51,029 bases of DNA from JAZLIL01 sp045617405 (GCA_045617405.1 JAZLIL010000109.1:1-51029), one strand, 5' to 3'; shown: positions 40,832-49,720, counted from the stretch's first letter. The notes: generated from the sequence alone by a model not told the origin. Translations and numbers: made by a program.

Positions 40832-41713
40832 ATGTTTAACAGGCTGTTTGGAAATTATCTTGTTGAATCGGAACTGCTTTCGGCGGAAATGCTTGAGCGT
40901 ATCTACACGGCACAGAAGATTGGCAGGCTGAAGCTCGGCTTTATCGCTGTAGAAGAAGGTTTTATGACTCCCCGAGAGGCAGAGGAGGTGAACTCAATTC
41001 AGCTTCTGATTGACAGGAGGTTCGGTGACATTGCGGTGGAGAAGGGTTTTCTGACCGAGGCACAGCTGAAGGTGGTCCTTGCGAAGCAAAAGAATTCTTA
41101 TCTGTCATTTGCACAGGCAGCAGGAAAGGTTGCCGGTCTGACGCCTGACGTGCTTTCAGAGTATCTTATGAAACTTAAATCAAGATATAACTTTTCTGCC
41201 CTTCAACTCGAAGCCATTAAAAACGACGATATCAACACAATTGTCAAGTGCTTTTCCTCATTTTCCGACGAGGAAGTCAATGATATCTACTCCCTGTGCG
41301 GCAGAATGGTCATGAGACTTGTCGATGATTCCGTTGTCCTGAAGCCCGACAGCTTTTTTGAGTACGAGGATTACTATGCTGATGTCGCTGTCTGTCAGCA
41401 GGTGCTCGGCGACTTCGAATTCTGTATTGCGGTTTCGGGGACAGAGGCGGACCTTTTGAGCCTTGCGAGGTCTTTTGCCCGGTCTGAGTTTCCTGCACTT
41501 AATGACGCTGCACTCGATGCAGTCTGCGAATTCATAAACGATTTGACAGGTGTTTATGTGTCCGCGGGAAAGGATGACGGCCGGCATCTATCGTCGCTGT
41601 CTCCGCTTGTTTTTGAATACAGGAGATTTGTGCAGAAGGTTTACTCCGTAACATTTGCCGTCAACGGCCGTGACATTTCTTTCATCCTTTTCCCGGGAGC
41701 GAGGGTGTATTGA
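40832..41713 (+). CDS. protein with MshEN-like N-terminus and CheX/CheC-like C-terminus
   Basis: A 293-residue soluble protein. Residues 1-80 carry two related short units: LGNYLVES-LLSAEMLERIYTAQK and RFGDIAVEKGFLTEAQLKVVLAKQ. The second closely matches the N-terminal domain of type II/IV secretion ATPases (MshEN), known in MshE for binding c-di-GMP. The C-terminal 160 residues resemble CheX-type folds (ALNDAALDAVCEFINDLTGVYVS, with E and N at the CheX/CheC E-x2-N positions), which in other bacteria dephosphorylate CheY. AAAGGA lies 8 bases before the ATG. It stands alone between two intergenic regions. It may link c-di-GMP level to receiver dephosphorylation. Confidence 0.55.
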   Translation: MFNRLFGNYLVESELLSAEMLERIYTAQKIGRLKLGFIAVEEGFMTPREAEEVNSIQLLIDRRFGDIAVEKGFLTEAQLKVVLAKQKNSYLSFAQAAGKVAGLTPDVLSEYLMKLKSRYNFSALQLEAIKNDDINTIVKCFSSFSDEEVNDIYSLCGRMVMRLVDDSVVLKPDSFFEYEDYYADVAVCQQVLGDFEFCIAVSGTEADLLSLARSFARSEFPALNDAALDAVCEFINDLTGVYVSAGKDDGRHLSSLSPLVFEYRRFVQKVYSVTFAVNGRDISFILFPGARVY

Positions 41714-41982
41714 CGTCACCCTGTAAATGACGGTACGGTGTCTGTTTTTGATGTGTAACCGTGGTCTTAATGTTTTTCTATGGTCTTCCTATATTGTTCA
41801 AAGCCTTTTACTATGCTTTTTCAAAAATCTGAACGGATTCACTTTTAGCTTCTTTACTTTTCATGAATATATGATACAATAGTCTCTGGGCATTTCTCTA
41901 CTATATAAGGTGGGGTATTTGCCGCACAGTCGCATGTGTGCTATTTTATCATTAAATTTTTTAAGGAAGGATGGAGACTTCG
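41714..41982 (+). promoter_or_regulatory. rnf operon upstream region and promoter
   Basis: A weak hairpin CGTCA/TGACG (41,714-41,732) follows the previous stop. The rnf promoter is TTTACT (41,853-41,858) and TACAAT (41,875-41,880) with 16 bases between, strengthened by an extended -10 TG at 41,872-41,873. The start would be near 41,887, giving a leader of about 95 bases with a small GCACA/TGTGC hairpin (41,924-41,941). Confidence 0.6.
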
Positions 41983-43302
41983 ATGAGTAAAGCTACCTTT
42001 AAGGGTGGACTGCACCCCTATGACGGGAAGGAGATCACCAAGGACAAGCCCACGACCGTTTATTGGCCTCAGGGTGATTCGGTATTTCTTATGTCCCAGC
42101 ATATCGGTGCTCCTGCCAAGCCAATCGTGGAGGTTGGTGACAAGGTGCTTGTCGGTCAGAAGATAGCCGAGGCCGGCGGATTCATTTCCGCCTGTGTCTG
42201 CAGCTCGGTTTCCGGCACTGTTAAGGAGATTAAGCCCTGGCTTGCAGCCAACGGTTCCAAGTGTCAGGCTATCGTTATCGAGAACGACAAGGAGTACAGT
42301 ACAATTGAAGGCTTTGGTGAAAAACGGGACTACACTAAGCTTTCAAAAGAGGAGATCAGAAACATTATCAAGGAAGCGGGTATCGTCGGTATGGGCGGTG
42401 CGGGTTTCCCTACGCATGTAAAGCTGACTCCGAAGAATGAAGATGCAATCGACAGGGTTATCGTTAACGGTTCTGAGTGCGAGCCCTATTTGACTTCCGA
42501 CTACAGAATGATGCTCGAGGAAGGTGAGCGCCTGGTCGGTGGTCTTAAGGTTATCCTCTCCCTTTTCGACAAGGCTGAGGGAATAATCGGAATTGAAGAC
42601 AACAAGCCCGAGGCTATTGCAAGACTTAATGAGCTTGTAAAGGATGAGCCGAGAATCAGAGTTCAGGAACTTAAGACAAAGTATCCCGAGGGCGGCGAGC
42701 GCCAGCTGATTTACGCTTGCACGGGCAGAAAGCTGAATTCTTCGATGCTTCCCGCAGATGCAGGATGCATCGTGAACAACGTCGACACCGTTATTGCCTG
42801 TCACATGGCAGTCAGTGAGTCAACACCGCTTATCAGAAGAATCGTAACCGTTACGGGCGACTGCGTAAAGGATCCGAGAAACTTCTCAGTTCGTACGGGT
42901 ACTCTGTACTCGGAGCTGCTTGAAGCAGCCGGCGGTCTTACCGAACAGCCCGAAAAGATTGTCTCGGGCGGTCCTATGATGGGTATGGCAGTGTTCTCGC
43001 TTGATTTCCCCGTAACTAAAACATCATCTGCACTTCTTTGCATGAAGAAGGATCCCGTCAAGGCAAAGCCCGAAACAGCCTGCATCAGATGCGGTCGCTG
43101 CGTTGAGGTCTGCCCGAGCGGTCTTGTTCCGAAGCTCCTCATGGACATCGCCGACAGGTCTGACTATGAAGGCTTCGCAAAGCTTAACGGAATGGAATGC
43201 ATCGAGTGCGGCTGCTGCACCTACATCTGCCCCGCAGGCAGGATGATGACACAGTCCTTCAAGCAGGCCAGACGTGCAGTAATGGACAGTCGCAGGAAGT
43301 GA
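41983..43302 (+). CDS. rnfC: Rnf electron transport complex subunit C
   Basis: A 439-residue peripheral subunit of the Rnf complex, which couples reduced ferredoxin oxidation with NAD+ reduction to Na+ or H+ export. The N-terminus (FKGGLHPYDGKEITKDKPT) is the usual opening. The NADH/FMN-binding region reads GMGGAGFPTHVKL followed by NGSECEPYLTSDYRMMLE. Two [4Fe-4S] motifs lie near the C-terminus: CIRCGRCVEVCPSGL and CIECGCCTYICPAG. The length is typical of clostridial RnfC. GGAG sits 7 bases before the ATG at 41,983; an in-frame ATG at 41,971 has no room for a ribosome site. Confidence 0.95.
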   Translation: MSKATFKGGLHPYDGKEITKDKPTTVYWPQGDSVFLMSQHIGAPAKPIVEVGDKVLVGQKIAEAGGFISACVCSSVSGTVKEIKPWLAANGSKCQAIVIENDKEYSTIEGFGEKRDYTKLSKEEIRNIIKEAGIVGMGGAGFPTHVKLTPKNEDAIDRVIVNGSECEPYLTSDYRMMLEEGERLVGGLKVILSLFDKAEGIIGIEDNKPEAIARLNELVKDEPRIRVQELKTKYPEGGERQLIYACTGRKLNSSMLPADAGCIVNNVDTVIACHMAVSESTPLIRRIVTVTGDCVKDPRNFSVRTGTLYSELLEAAGGLTEQPEKIVSGGPMMGMAVFSLDFPVTKTSSALLCMKKDPVKAKPETACIRCGRCVEVCPSGLVPKLLMDIADRSDYEGFAKLNGMECIECGCCTYICPAGRMMTQSFKQARRAVMDSRRK

Positions 43303-43315
43303 TCGGAGGATGAAT

Positions 43316-44320
43316 ATGAAAGACTTATTTAACGTATCTTCGTCTCCCCATGACAGAGACGCCGGTTCGAGCAGAACAATAATGGCAGATGTCTGCATCG
43401 CACTTGCACCCGCAGCAATCTACGGATGCTTCCAGTTCGGTGCGAGGGCACTTGTTATCCTGCTCGCATCAATCGCCGCAGCAGTCCTTTCGGAGTATCT
43501 CTGGAAGCGCTTCGCACTTAAGGAAAAGGAATATCGTCTTGACTTCAGTGCTGTAGTAACAGGACTTCTGATCGGCATGAACATGCCTGCATCGATCCCC
43601 GTTTGGATCCCGGTTCTTGGCAGTGTATTTGCTATTCTCGTTGTTAAGGAATTCTTCGGCGGACTCGGACAGAACTTTATGAACCCCGCGCTTGCCGCAA
43701 GATGCTTCCTCGTGATCAGCTTCGCCGGACGCATGACGGATTTCGCCGTTGCAAAGGGCGGAAGTGTTCTCTGGTACGGACGTGCCGCGCTTGACGGTAT
43801 TTCCTCGGCAACGCCCCTTAACGTAATTAAGAACATGGAAGCCGGTACAACACTTGCGCAGAACGGAATCTCCATTAAGGAGATGTTCTTCGGCTACACC
43901 GGCGGTGTTATAGGAGAGACAAGTGCATTTCTCATCATCTGCGGTGCACTTTATATGCTTATCCTGAAGGTTATAAACATCAGAATCCCCGCAGCATACA
44001 TCATTTCGTTCTCAGTATTTATGCTCCTTTTCGGCGGACATGGATTTAACATGGCTTACCTTGCAGCAGAGCTTTGCGGCGGCGGTCTCATGCTCGGTGC
44101 GTTCTTTATGGCGACCGACTATGTAACAAGTCCGATTACGAAGTGGGGACAGGTGATTTTCGGAATCTGCTGCGGTCTGCTGACAGGTGTTATCCGTGTC
44201 TGCAGTAATTCGGCAGAGGGTGTTTCGTTCGCGATCATTTTCTGTAACCTGCTTGTACCTCTTATTGAGAAGCTGACACTTCCCAAGGCTTTTGGAAGGG
44301 AGGGAAAGAAGAATGCCTAA
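43316..44320 (+). CDS. rnfD: Rnf electron transport complex subunit D
   Basis: A 334-residue membrane subunit with about nine to ten helices. The segment ISSATPLNVIK holds the Thr to which FMN is covalently attached (S-x-A-T-P-L type motif). NPALAARCFLV and FFGGLGQNFMNPA are conserved in RnfD/NqrB. It carries electrons within the membrane part of the complex. GGAGG lies 6 bases before the ATG at 43,316, better than the in-frame ATG at 43,310. It overlaps rnfG by 8 bases. Confidence 0.95.
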   Translation: MKDLFNVSSSPHDRDAGSSRTIMADVCIALAPAAIYGCFQFGARALVILLASIAAAVLSEYLWKRFALKEKEYRLDFSAVVTGLLIGMNMPASIPVWIPVLGSVFAILVVKEFFGGLGQNFMNPALAARCFLVISFAGRMTDFAVAKGGSVLWYGRAALDGISSATPLNVIKNMEAGTTLAQNGISIKEMFFGYTGGVIGETSAFLIICGALYMLILKVINIRIPAAYIISFSVFMLLFGGHGFNMAYLAAELCGGGLMLGAFFMATDYVTSPITKWGQVIFGICCGLLTGVIRVCSNSAEGVSFAIIFCNLLVPLIEKLTLPKAFGREGKKNA

Positions 44321-44957
44321 GAAAGACACTATGATTAAAGATGCGGTCATTCTCTTTGTAATCACGCTTATCTGTGCCGTTATCCTCGGAGCTGTTTATG
44401 AGATTACGAAGGATCCCATCGCGCAGGCAGAGCAGGCAGCAAAGACGGCCGCCTATCAGAAGGTATTCCCCGAAATGGATACGACTGAGGAGAATGCCGA
44501 TCTTTCGGCCAGGGTTGCTTCAAGCGAAGACCTGATTGCTTCCTTTCCCGAGCTTGAAGGATCGCAGATTGACGAGGCACTTCTTGCAAAGGATTCAAGC
44601 GGCAGGGTACTCGGAATTGTAATGACAGCCACGAATAAGAAAGGCTACGGCGGACCTATCCGGTTTGCAATGGGCGTTTCAGACGATGGCGAGATGCTCG
44701 GATTTGAGATCCTTTCCATCAGCGAGACAGCAGGTCTTGGCATGAAGGCAAAGAATGATGATTTCAAGTCACAGTTCTTCGGTGTTAAGGTTAATCAGTT
44801 CTCACTTCCCAAGGCAAAGATTGCCGGTGATGTCGAACTGCAGGCCATCAGCTCAGCAACCATCACATCAAAGGCAGTAACAAGAGGCGTGAATGCAGGT
44901 CTTAAGTTTGCGCAGTCCGTTATCGCCGATAAGGTAGGAGGGCTTGGCAATGAATAA
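44313..44957 (+). CDS. rnfG: Rnf electron transport complex subunit G
   Basis: A 214-residue protein with one N-terminal membrane segment (AVILFVITLICAVILGAVYEI) and an outward flavin domain. The segment ISSATITSKAVTRGVN near the C-terminus contains the Thr that receives covalent FMN (S-G/S-A-T-x-T/S motif). GLGMKAKNDDFKSQFFG is also conserved. GGGAGGGAAAG precedes the ATG at 44,313, which overlaps the end of rnfD by 8 bases. Confidence 0.95.
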   Translation: MPKKDTMIKDAVILFVITLICAVILGAVYEITKDPIAQAEQAAKTAAYQKVFPEMDTTEENADLSARVASSEDLIASFPELEGSQIDEALLAKDSSGRVLGIVMTATNKKGYGGPIRFAMGVSDDGEMLGFEILSISETAGLGMKAKNDDFKSQFFGVKVNQFSLPKAKIAGDVELQAISSATITSKAVTRGVNAGLKFAQSVIADKVGGLGNE

Positions 44958-45822
44958 ATATTTAGAAAGAATCTATAACGGTATCCTCAAGGAGAACCCT
45001 ACATTCGTACTGATGCTTGGTATGTGTCCCACGCTGGCAACAACCACTTCGGCAAAGAACGGTATCGGAATGGGGCTCTCAACCACAGTTGTTCTAATTC
45101 TCTCGAACATGATGATTTCGGCACTCAGAAAGATCATCCCCGAGAAGGTTCGTATCCCTGTTTACATCGTGGTTGTAGCTTCCTTCGTTACAGTGGTGCA
45201 GCTGCTCGTTTCAGCCTTCCTGCCTTCACTTAACGACTCACTCGGAATCTACATTCCGCTTATCGTAGTTAACTGTATCATCCTCGGCCGTGCGGAAGCC
45301 TACGCAGCAAAGAACCCGGTTCTTCTTTCAGCCTGTGACGGTATCGGCATGGGACTCGGATTTACCTGTTCACTCACTATCATCGGTGCAATCAGAGAGC
45401 TCCTCGGAGCAGGAACACTTTTCGAGTTCAAGGTTCTTCCCTCGGCATATGAACCCATCTCCATACTGGTTATGGCACCCGGTGCATTTTTCGTACTTGC
45501 ACTTCTTTCGGCCATCCAGAACAAGCTTAAGCTCAAGTCGGCAACTAACGGTGATGCTCCGGCGGAGAAGCTTGAGTGCGGCGGAGAGTGCGCAACCTGC
45601 TCGGGAACGATCTGTGAGCGCAACCATATGATGATCGAAGCAAAGAAGGCTGAGCTCGCGGCAGCAGCAGAGGCTGAAAAGAAGACCAAAGCGGAGAAGC
45701 TCGCAGCCGAAAAGGCAGCAGCGGCATCAAAGGCAGAAGAGAAGTCTTCAGCAAAAAAGGCAGCAGAGGCTGTTGAGAAGCCCGCAGCTTCCGAGACAAA
45801 ATCAGAAGGGAAGGAGGAATAA
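44950..45822 (+). CDS. rnfE: Rnf electron transport complex subunit E with long C-terminal extension
   Basis: A 290-residue protein. The first 200 residues are a normal RnfE with six helices (NPTFVLMLGMCPTLATTTSAKNG, then NCIILGRAEAYAAKNPVLLSACDGIGMGLGFT). About 85 residues are added: a cysteine patch CGGECATCSGTIC (near residue 211) and a Lys/Ala/Glu-rich helix. Most RnfE proteins end soon after the last helix. The tail could be a docking segment for another subunit or a soluble partner. A TTG at 44,944 opens the frame, but GGAGGG is 8 bases before the ATG at 44,950. It overlaps rnfG by 8 bases. Confidence 0.92.
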   Translation: MNKYLERIYNGILKENPTFVLMLGMCPTLATTTSAKNGIGMGLSTTVVLILSNMMISALRKIIPEKVRIPVYIVVVASFVTVVQLLVSAFLPSLNDSLGIYIPLIVVNCIILGRAEAYAAKNPVLLSACDGIGMGLGFTCSLTIIGAIRELLGAGTLFEFKVLPSAYEPISILVMAPGAFFVLALLSAIQNKLKLKSATNGDAPAEKLECGGECATCSGTICERNHMMIEAKKAELAAAAEAEKKTKAEKLAAEKAAAASKAEEKSSAKKAAEAVEKPAASETKSEGKEE

Positions 45823-45825
45823 AGC

Positions 45826-46410
45826 ATGAGTACACCTGTACAATTACTTCTTGTTCTTATTGGCGCATCACTCGTAAATAACGTTGTATTAAGCCAGTTC
45901 CTCGGTCTTTGTCCCTTCCTTGGTGTTTCAAAGAAGACGGATACTGCCGTTGGTATGGGTGCAGCTGTTATTTTCGTAATCACCATTGCGTCTGCGATTG
46001 CAAGTCTCATCTACGATTTCGTACTTGTTCCCTGCAATCTTGAGTATATGCAGACGATAGTTTTCATCGCTGTTATCGCAGCTTTGGTTCAGCTTGTCGA
46101 GATGATTTTAAAGAAGCTTCTCCCTTCGCTCTACACAGCGCTCGGTGTTTATCTTCCTCTTATCACGACAAACTGTGCCGTTCTCGGTGTTGCACTCATT
46201 AATGTTCAGAATGAGTACAATCTCGTTTTCAGTGTAGTAAACGGTTTCGGTACTGCTCTCGGGTTCTTCATATCCATCGTGCTTCTTGCAGGAATCCGCG
46301 AGAGAACCGAGTACAACAAGATCCCGCACGTTCTGCAGGGTAAGCCCATTCTGCTTATCACGGCAGGTCTCATGGCAATCGCCATGTGCGGTTTCGCCGG
46401 ACTGATTTAA
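45826..46410 (+). CDS. rnfA: Rnf electron transport complex subunit A
   Basis: A 194-residue membrane subunit with six helices. Conserved segments include SLVNNVVLSQFLGLCPFLGVSKK and TTNCAVLGVALIN, each carrying a Cys in mirrored positions that in the solved Rnf/Nqr complexes bind a membrane [2Fe-2S] cluster with RnfE. AGGAGG lies 8 bases before the ATG, 3 bases after rnfE. Confidence 0.95.
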   Translation: MSTPVQLLLVLIGASLVNNVVLSQFLGLCPFLGVSKKTDTAVGMGAAVIFVITIASAIASLIYDFVLVPCNLEYMQTIVFIAVIAALVQLVEMILKKLLPSLYTALGVYLPLITTNCAVLGVALINVQNEYNLVFSVVNGFGTALGFFISIVLLAGIRERTEYNKIPHVLQGKPILLITAGLMAIAMCGFAGLI

Positions 46411-46425
46411 AGGAGGAATGGAAGT

Positions 46426-47253
46426 ATGATGAATTTTGTTATTGAATTACCGATTCTTGCCTTTGACGCTGCCGGTGTAGCAATCGCAGGAGGCGTTGTC
46501 GGCGGAGTCGGAATTATCATCGGTATCCTTCTCGGTATTGCGGGAAAGAAGTTTGCGGTAGAAGTAGACGAAAGAATCACGCAGGTCCGTGACTGTCTCC
46601 CCGGAAGCAACTGCGGCGGCTGCGGTTTTGCCGGCTGTGATGCATGTGCAGAGGCAATAGTTGCGGGAAATGCTCCGTTCAATGCCTGCTCGGCAGGCGG
46701 CGATTCAGCGAAGATTGCAGGTATCATGGGCGGTGAAGCTGTCGAAACCGAGAAGATGGTCGCTCACGTAAAGTGCAGCGGAACATGTGACAAGGTCAGC
46801 CTTAAGTACCGTTACTACGGTGTTGATGACTGCCGTAAGGTAGCGTTTGCTCCCGGACGCGGTGAGAAGGCATGCCAGTTCGGCTGCATGGGTTACGGCT
46901 CGTGCGTTTCGGCCTGCAAGTTCGATGCCATCCACATTGTTAACGGTGTTGCGGTTGTTGATAATTCGAAGTGTATGGGCTGTTCGGCCTGTGTTAAGGT
47001 TTGCCCCAACCAGCTCATTGAGCTTGTTCCGGCTTCCGGCAAGTTCCGTGTGAGCTGCAGCTCAAAGGACAAGGGCAGGGAAGTCAAGGCAGCGTGTGAG
47101 ACAGGCTGTATCGGATGCGGTATCTGTGCAAAGCAGTGCGAGGCAGGCGCCATCACAGTCGAGAACAACATTGCCAGGATTGATTATTCGAAGTGCACGG
47201 GCTGCGGAAAATGTGCGGCTAAGTGTCCTCAGAAGATTATCAAGTGTTTCTGA
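46426..47253 (+). CDS. rnfB: Rnf electron transport complex subunit B
   Basis: A 275-residue ferredoxin-type subunit that takes electrons from reduced ferredoxin. One N-terminal membrane helix (VVGGVGIIIGILLGIAG) is followed by the Fe-S domain DCLPGSNCGGCGFAGCDACA, then paired ferredoxin motifs: CQFGCMGYGSCVSAC, CMGCSACVKVCP, CIGCGICAKQCEAG and CTGCGKCAAKCPQ. The many clusters suit long-range electron transfer. AAAGGAGG lies 8-10 bases before the ATG. It is the last gene of the operon and is followed by a hairpin. Confidence 0.95.
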   Translation: MMNFVIELPILAFDAAGVAIAGGVVGGVGIIIGILLGIAGKKFAVEVDERITQVRDCLPGSNCGGCGFAGCDACAEAIVAGNAPFNACSAGGDSAKIAGIMGGEAVETEKMVAHVKCSGTCDKVSLKYRYYGVDDCRKVAFAPGRGEKACQFGCMGYGSCVSACKFDAIHIVNGVAVVDNSKCMGCSACVKVCPNQLIELVPASGKFRVSCSSKDKGREVKAACETGCIGCGICAKQCEAGAITVENNIARIDYSKCTGCGKCAAKCPQKIIKCF

Positions 47254-47283
47254 AAAGATATGTAAGAGTATAAAAAGCGTAAA

Positions 47284-47308
47284 AACCGGGGTTCGAGAAG
47301 AACCCCGG
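47284..47308 (+). terminator. hairpin terminator after the rnf operon
   Basis: ACCGGGGTTC (47,284-47,293) pairs with GAACCCCGGT (47,299-47,308), loop GAGAA. The stem is strong, but the following T-run is poor (TTCGTCATT). Confidence 0.7.
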
Positions 47309-47447
47309 TTCGTCATTACACCGTGCTTTTGCGGATATATCACGTATTTCGATTTTTGGAACCGAAATATTTGTAGTTTCGTCTAAGGCACAAATGGGGT
47401 ATAATGGTGTTGACATTATTCACCAAATTTTTTCAGGAGGACTTGAT

Positions 47448-49616
47448 ATGAAGAAAAGATTGATGGCAATTATGGTGTGCTTCAGCCTTGTTCTCGGTAT
47501 GTTTTATTTAGTGCCGGCAAAGAGTGCAAAAGCTGCGGAGCTCAGTAAGAATCGAATGGAAACCGTTCTGAAGAAGGTTAAGTATAAGATTGATCTTCCA
47601 AAGGAACTTAGTGAATTCAGTTATGATTACTATCAGAGTGATTATGACGATGAGGAAACCTGGAATTTCTGGTGGTATGATGAGCAGTATGATTCACAGC
47701 TCAGCGTTACCGCCGATGAAGAAGGACGTATTGAAAACTATAGTTTATATGCTTCGAAAAGGGAAAAAGGTGTGAACTATCTTCCCGAGGAGCTTCTTCC
47801 TATGGCGAAAGCTGCAGTAAAGAAGCTTTTTCCCGAGGCTGCTGACGAAGCTGAGTATGAAGACTACTCATGCGGCGGTGGTTCAAACCCGACTATTGGA
47901 TTCATTTTCAAGCGGGTTCATCAGGGACTCACTGTAGCAGGCAACAGTATCTACATTTCTTTGAGTGCTGCTTCCGGAGTGGTTGACTACGCTTACGCAA
48001 CCTGGACCTACGATGCGAAGTTTCCTTCAGTAAAGCCCGATTATACTCTTGAAGAAGCAAAAGAAATGATTTTAGATGAGCTTAACCTTCATCTTGAGCA
48101 CTACGAGGACGAGAGCTTCTACGATGAGAACGCAGTCGAAAAGACAACAAAGATTGTTTACGTTGCGGACAGAACCGAGGTTGATGTTGATGCCCATAAG
48201 GCAGAAAACATGATGCCTTTCAATAAGCGCGGCGGCGAATCATATCCGGCTCCCAAAGCAGAGGAAGCATATGCCGAAGTAAGCGGAGCGGCAGACGGTT
48301 ATGTAAACGATGAGGGCTGGAGGGAAGTTGAGCTTTCGGAACAGGAGCAGGAGGAGCTCAATGCTATCCCGAACCTTATTTCAAAGGAAAAGGCAATCTC
48401 GATTGCGACATCGAACGATGCTTTCTACCATGACGAGAAGGCAACTCAGATAAAGGCAAGAATTCAGCGCGGCTGGAGAAGTGAGGACGATTTTGTCTGG
48501 TTCGTGACGCGCACGGATCCCACTCCCGTAAACTACGAGATTGGCGACTGGTACAGGGCAAACGAGGAAATGCAGATTGATGCACGTACCGGAGAGATTG
48601 TCGAGTATTCGGCATCTACCATGAATTACTACAATATGCCGGACGAAAAAGCAAACAACCCGGTCAAGAAGTTTGGCAAGAAGGAATGCAGGAAGATTTT
48701 TGAGGACTTCCTTGAGAAAGAGAATCCCGACAGATTCGCCGAGTCACAGATCAGCTATCAGGACAGCAATTATGATGTAATGAAGTATGTGAATGACAAA
48801 CCCGTATACAGCGGATACTCATTCTCCTACAGCAGGGAATCGGATGATATTCCCTACACCTCGAATTATCTTAACGGCACTGTAGACGCAAGGTACGGTA
48901 AGATTACAAGCTATTACTGGTACTGGACCGATGGAGTGAAGTTTGAAAAAGCAGAGAATCTTTTGACGTCTGATGAGGCAGCTGCTAAGTACTTTGAGTA
49001 TGCGGGAGTCGAGCTGGCATTTGTCGAGGATGTTGACTGGATCAACAATGAAAGATGCACAAGAATGCGCCTTGTATATCACACAGAGCTTGCTCCTTCG
49101 ATAATCGGGGCAAAGACCGGTGAGCATTACAACTGGGGCTGCACCCCTTACGTGGAGCATCATCCCGGTGAATTTTCAGACATTTCCGGTCACAAGTACG
49201 AGCGTGAAATCAGAATTCTCGCAGCTATGATGATCATCCCCGATGATGAGAAGTTCCATCCCGACAGGGCAGCTACGGAAGGTGAAGTAGAGCAATGGCT
49301 TCGCGGCATTTCATATGGCTGGAACTACGAAGAAGGAAGCGGAGCCAAGTGCACACGCGAGATGGCTGCAAAGCTTGCCACACAGCGACTCGGATATGAA
49401 GAGCTTGCAAAGAAGAGCGAAATCTTCAAGACAGGTTACTCCGATCAGAAGAAGATTTCAAAGGATTGCCTCGGAAGCGTAGCAATCTGCAAGGGACTTG
49501 AAATCCTCGGAGCAAAGAAGGGCAGCAGCTTCAAGCCGAAGAAGTACATCACACGCGCCGAAGCGGCAAAGCTCGTCGTCGAGACAATGAAGTACAGCAA
49601 TGATTTCTACTGGTAA
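47448..49616 (+). CDS. secreted YcdB/YcdC-type protein with SLH-like C-terminus
   Basis: A 722-residue exported protein. The signal peptide is MKKRLMAIMVCFSLVLGMF with a processing region AKSAKAAE. Residues about 30-590 consist of YcdB/YcdC-like, PepSY-related repeats (YSGYSFSYSRESDD, RYGKITSYYWYWTDG, GVVDYAYATW). The last 110 residues have S-layer homology features (DDEKFHPDRAATEGEVEQWL; CTREMAAKLATQRL; FKPKKYITRAEAAKLVVETM), so it is probably bound to secondary wall polymer. The protein is rich in Asp, Glu and aromatic residues. GGAGG sits 8 bases before the ATG at 47,448; an upstream frame start at 47,394 lies in the promoter area, where a TATAAT occurs at 47,399-47,404 without a clear -35. 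Confidence 0.8.
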   Translation: MKKRLMAIMVCFSLVLGMFYLVPAKSAKAAELSKNRMETVLKKVKYKIDLPKELSEFSYDYYQSDYDDEETWNFWWYDEQYDSQLSVTADEEGRIENYSLYASKREKGVNYLPEELLPMAKAAVKKLFPEAADEAEYEDYSCGGGSNPTIGFIFKRVHQGLTVAGNSIYISLSAASGVVDYAYATWTYDAKFPSVKPDYTLEEAKEMILDELNLHLEHYEDESFYDENAVEKTTKIVYVADRTEVDVDAHKAENMMPFNKRGGESYPAPKAEEAYAEVSGAADGYVNDEGWREVELSEQEQEELNAIPNLISKEKAISIATSNDAFYHDEKATQIKARIQRGWRSEDDFVWFVTRTDPTPVNYEIGDWYRANEEMQIDARTGEIVEYSASTMNYYNMPDEKANNPVKKFGKKECRKIFEDFLEKENPDRFAESQISYQDSNYDVMKYVNDKPVYSGYSFSYSRESDDIPYTSNYLNGTVDARYGKITSYYWYWTDGVKFEKAENLLTSDEAAAKYFEYAGVELAFVEDVDWINNERCTRMRLVYHTELAPSIIGAKTGEHYNWGCTPYVEHHPGEFSDISGHKYEREIRILAAMMIIPDDEKFHPDRAATEGEVEQWLRGISYGWNYEEGSGAKCTREMAAKLATQRLGYEELAKKSEIFKTGYSDQKKISKDCLGSVAICKGLEILGAKKGSSFKPKKYITRAEAAKLVVETMKYSNDFYW

Positions 49617-49630
49617 AATTTGATTTTCCT

Positions 49631-49661
49631 GCCGGAGCCTCTTGTAAGGCTCCGGCGTTTT
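49631..49661 (+). terminator. intrinsic terminator after the YcdB-type gene
   Basis: GCCGGAGCC (49,631-49,639) pairs with GGCTCCGGC (49,648-49,656), followed by GTTTTC. It stands 15 bases after the stop codon. Confidence 0.88.
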
Positions 49662-49670
49662 CTTGTAGGA

Positions 49671-49720
49671 GGTGCGGGGTTTCAAGCCCCGTACCACGTA
49701 AGGCACGAAGTGCCACTTTT
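49671..49720. repeat. two further hairpins in the convergent spacer
   Basis: GGTGCGGGG (49,671-49,679) pairs with CCCCGTACC (49,687-49,695) with one mismatch. GGCAC (49,702-49,706) pairs with GTGCC (49,710-49,714), followed by ACTTTTT. Together with the terminator they make a run of three stems between convergent genes. The small second one may act as a terminator; the first resembles a dispersed palindromic element. Confidence 0.5.

Noticed and set aside
49458..49706. 82-codon - strand frame at the end of the YcdB-type gene
   Set aside because: It runs through the terminator and hairpins and lies opposite a real gene end; its protein sequence is what translated palindromes give.
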